Part shown: positions 61,853-64,000 of the stretch, in pieces
Layout of the letters: the number at the start of each line of letters is the position of its first letter
How positions within the stretch are numbered: position 1 is the stretch's first letter
DNA from: an uncultured Pelagibacteraceae bacterium
GTDB taxonomy: Bacteria > Pseudomonadota > Alphaproteobacteria > Pelagibacterales > Pelagibacteraceae
Direction: 5' to 3'
Length of the DNA: 64,000 nt
NCBI GenBank assembly: GCA_902562645.1
Contig: CACETY010000005.1
Location: forward strand, 1-64,000
Made by a program: the position numbers and the translations under genes
Notes under the pieces: generated by a model
Databases searched by the model: none
The model's input: the letters and a program-made list of their open reading frames with translations, nothing else
What the model was told of the DNA's origin: nothing

Positions 61853-61921
61853 ATTTTTTGGGGTCAAGATAGATTAGATTGTCTTGAAGATGCATTAAAT
61901 AAATTAGTAAAAATTACTTAA
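61853..61921 (+). pseudogene. 3' relic resembling 2-hydroxychromene-2-carboxylate isomerase (DsbA family), in frame behind zur stop
   Basis: IFWGQDRLDCLEDALNKLVKIT* directly follows zur TAG; FWGQDRL(D)xxEDAL is typical of that family's C-terminus. Confidence 0.55.
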
Positions 61922-61964
61922 TTTCATAAATCCTTAACAAAACTGACATAAACAAAATCAAGGA

Positions 61965-62192
61965 GTGATTATGTTTATAAAAAAATATCTAAAATGGATA
62001 AGTACATTTTTAGTCTTAACTGGAATTTTACTTACTAATCTTAATATCTACCCTATAAATATTTATTTTCATGGACTGGGTGTTGTGGGGTGGACTATAG
62101 CTGGATTTATTTCAAAAGATAAGGCTATATTAACAAATTTTGGATTACAAATACCTCTTTTTGTAATTGGAATTTATAAAGTGATATTCTAA
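61965..62192 (+). CDS. Hypothetical small membrane protein
   Basis: 75 aa, about 3 TM; abuts arsC-like gene. Confidence 0.6.
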   Translation: MIMFIKKYLKWISTFLVLTGILLTNLNIYPINIYFHGLGVVGWTIAGFISKDKAILTNFGLQIPLFVIGIYKVIF

Positions 62193-62626
62193 TGAAAAGA
62201 GTTTTATTTGTCTGCACAGGTAATTCAGCTAGAAGCATTATAGCTGAGAGCATAATTAATAACTTATATTATGATAAATTTATTGGTTATAGCGCAGGTA
62301 GTAATCCTTCAGGAGAAATTAATCCAATTATAGAAAAATTTTTAAAAGAGAAGAAATTTGATTTATCAAATTACAGTTCAAAAAATTTTGATACTTTTAT
62401 TAACTCAGATATTAAATTAGATTATGTAATTACAGTGTGTAACAATGCTAACAATGAAGTGTGTCCTATTTGGCCTGATAAAAATCAAATTATTCATTGG
62501 GATATTGAAGATCCAGTAAAAAAATTTAATTTAGATACTGATACAACAAATCAAAAAAAAGTATTTAATGATACATATCAAACAATATTTAAGAAAATAG
62601 AAAATTGGATTAACAGTGAAATATAG
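62192..62626 (+). CDS. arsC: Arsenate reductase ArsC / low-molecular-weight phosphatase family
   Basis: VLFVCTGNSARSIIAESIIN (CTGNSARS P-loop); VITVCNNANNEVCPIWPDKNQIIHWDIEDP. Confidence 0.88.
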   Translation: MKRVLFVCTGNSARSIIAESIINNLYYDKFIGYSAGSNPSGEINPIIEKFLKEKKFDLSNYSSKNFDTFINSDIKLDYVITVCNNANNEVCPIWPDKNQIIHWDIEDPVKKFNLDTDTTNQKKVFNDTYQTIFKKIENWINSEI

Positions 62627-63293
62627 TAAGTTTTTTCTTGGAGAGTTTATTGGTAGTTGTTTCCTTGTAATGATTATTGTTGGCTCAGGAATAATGGCTG
62701 AAAATCTTACAGATGATACGGGTATTATGCTTTTAGCCAATACGATAGCAACTGGCGCAGGACTTTTTGTGCTAATAACTGTTTTTAGTGATGTTTCAGG
62801 AGCACATTTTAATCCATTTGTAAGTCTAGCAATGTTTCTTACAAAAAAATTAAAAGGAAATTTATTACCTTCATATATATCTGCACAAATTTTAGGTTGT
62901 TTGTTAGGTGTAGCACTCGCCAATTTCTTTTTTGAACATCAAATTTTTGAATTATCAACAAAATCAAGGGACGGAGTACATATATTTACATCTGAAATTG
63001 TAGCAACATTTGGATTAATTCTCATAATTTTTGGATCTTTAAAGAAAGGAAGTGTGGTAGTTGCCTCATGTGTAGCCTTTTATATCACTGCTGGTTATTG
63101 GTTTACTTCGTCGACTTCATTTGCAAATCCTGCTGTAGCAATAGCGAGAACATTTACAGAAAGTTTTACTGGAATTAATTATATGTATACTCCAGTTTAT
63201 ATATTGGCAGAAATTATCGGTGCACTTTTTGCTGTATTTGTGGCTAAAAAAATACTTTTCAATAACAGGACAAGAGATAAAACTATCTCGTAG
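62616..63293 (+). CDS. MIP family aquaporin/aquaglyceroporin
   Basis: SGAHFNPFVSLAMFL (NPF in place of NPA) and SFANPAVAIARTF (NPA). Confidence 0.88.
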   Translation: MKYSKFFLGEFIGSCFLVMIIVGSGIMAENLTDDTGIMLLANTIATGAGLFVLITVFSDVSGAHFNPFVSLAMFLTKKLKGNLLPSYISAQILGCLLGVALANFFFEHQIFELSTKSRDGVHIFTSEIVATFGLILIIFGSLKKGSVVVASCVAFYITAGYWFTSSTSFANPAVAIARTFTESFTGINYMYTPVYILAEIIGALFAVFVAKKILFNNRTRDKTIS

Positions 63294-63403
63294 AAAAATT
63301 GAACCTATAAGATTTAAGGTCAATTTTCTAAATCAGTTTTTAAAAAATTTATTGAAAATCAAAAATTAAAATAATAATGAAGAATATCTATAAGTTAAAA
63401 CTA

Positions 63404-64000
63404 TTACAGGCTAGAAGGATTAATACTTTCAAACTCCAGCATGTTTTTAAAGGTACACATTTCAGGTTTTGTGAAAGTAATTTTAGGAAATTTTTTATTA
63501 AAATCAGAGGATAATTGTTTATTAAATTTAGTTAAATTTTTTATTTCAGTTTCATTAAGTTGTCTCAAAATATAAGCTAATGTAATATGGAAAGTATATC
63601 TTTGATGATTTTCAAATTTAATTTTCAATAAATCACTTAGTTCATCTCTACAATTTCTTAAAATTTTTTCGTCCTCCTTGGAAAAGGGTTCTAAAACAAT
63701 GCTGTAGCCACCAAAAAATGTTTTTATTTTTAAATTGATTTCTTTTGGAAAATTATAGTTTTCAATTCTTTTATTTAATTGAATAGCTATATCTTTGTAA
63801 TCCATATCAAGATCTATATCTGTTGGCCAATAATAAGTATTTTTTGTATTTAAATTACAACAGTCAAATAATGTCATATGAAAACTAGATGGAGGTAAAT
63901 AGGAATAAGTTTTTTCAGGATTAAAATTTTCTAAATTTTTTTGAAAACCAATAATTTGATCAGATAAATATGTATTAAGAGGAATATTACAAATTATTGT
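63404..64000 (-). CDS. 2H phosphoesterase-like protein (5' end truncated by window)
   Basis: Open beyond ORF-track ATG to window end (...YSYLPPSSFHMTLFDCCN...); two HxT motifs: FHMTLF and FHITLAY. Confidence 0.6.
   Translation of the reverse strand, partial: TIICNIPLNTYLSDQIIGFQKNLENFNPEKTYSYLPPSSFHMTLFDCCNLNTKNTYYWPTDIDLDMDYKDIAIQLNKRIENYNFPKEINLKIKTFFGGYSIVLEPFSKEDEKILRNCRDELSDLLKIKFENHQRYTFHITLAYILRQLNETEIKNLTKFNKQLSSDFNKKFPKITFTKPEMCTFKNMLEFESINPSSL

Overview
AT-rich, very gene-dense 64 kb bacterial chromosome segment. Gene content, gene order and composition fit a streamlined alphaproteobacterium of the SAR11/Pelagibacterales type (taxonomic inference, not tested). Most of the window (about 6.5-57.7 kb) is housekeeping: hom, argC, rpsI-rplM, plsX-rpmF-ihfA-merR, glpX, nhaA, metG-holB-tmk-dacA-rlpA-mltB, recG, tgt, coaD, gyrA, ssb/uvrA, secDF-yajC, serS-tatCBA-scpBA-nagZ-argS-dgt, erpA, xthA, plus four tRNAs (Glu, Pro, Ser, Lys). 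Accessory regions lie at both ends. The left end (0-6.5 kb) has surface-polysaccharide glycosyltransferases, a tyrosine recombinase with a dif-like inverted repeat directly upstream, and unusually long intergenic DNA. That DNA holds a GC-rich, heavily base-paired RNA candidate ending in a strong intrinsic terminator 6 bp before an ogt-like gene, and an apparent relic of a second ogt 3' end. The right end (58.7-64 kb) has a Zur-type zinc regulon (znuA/znuCB/zur) with two Zur-box-like palindromes, a gene relic fused in frame behind zur, an arsC-aquaporin pair and a 2H-phosphoesterase-like gene. The best candidate for something undescribed is the structured RNA at about 5431-5705. No CRISPR array, rRNA operon or IS element was found.
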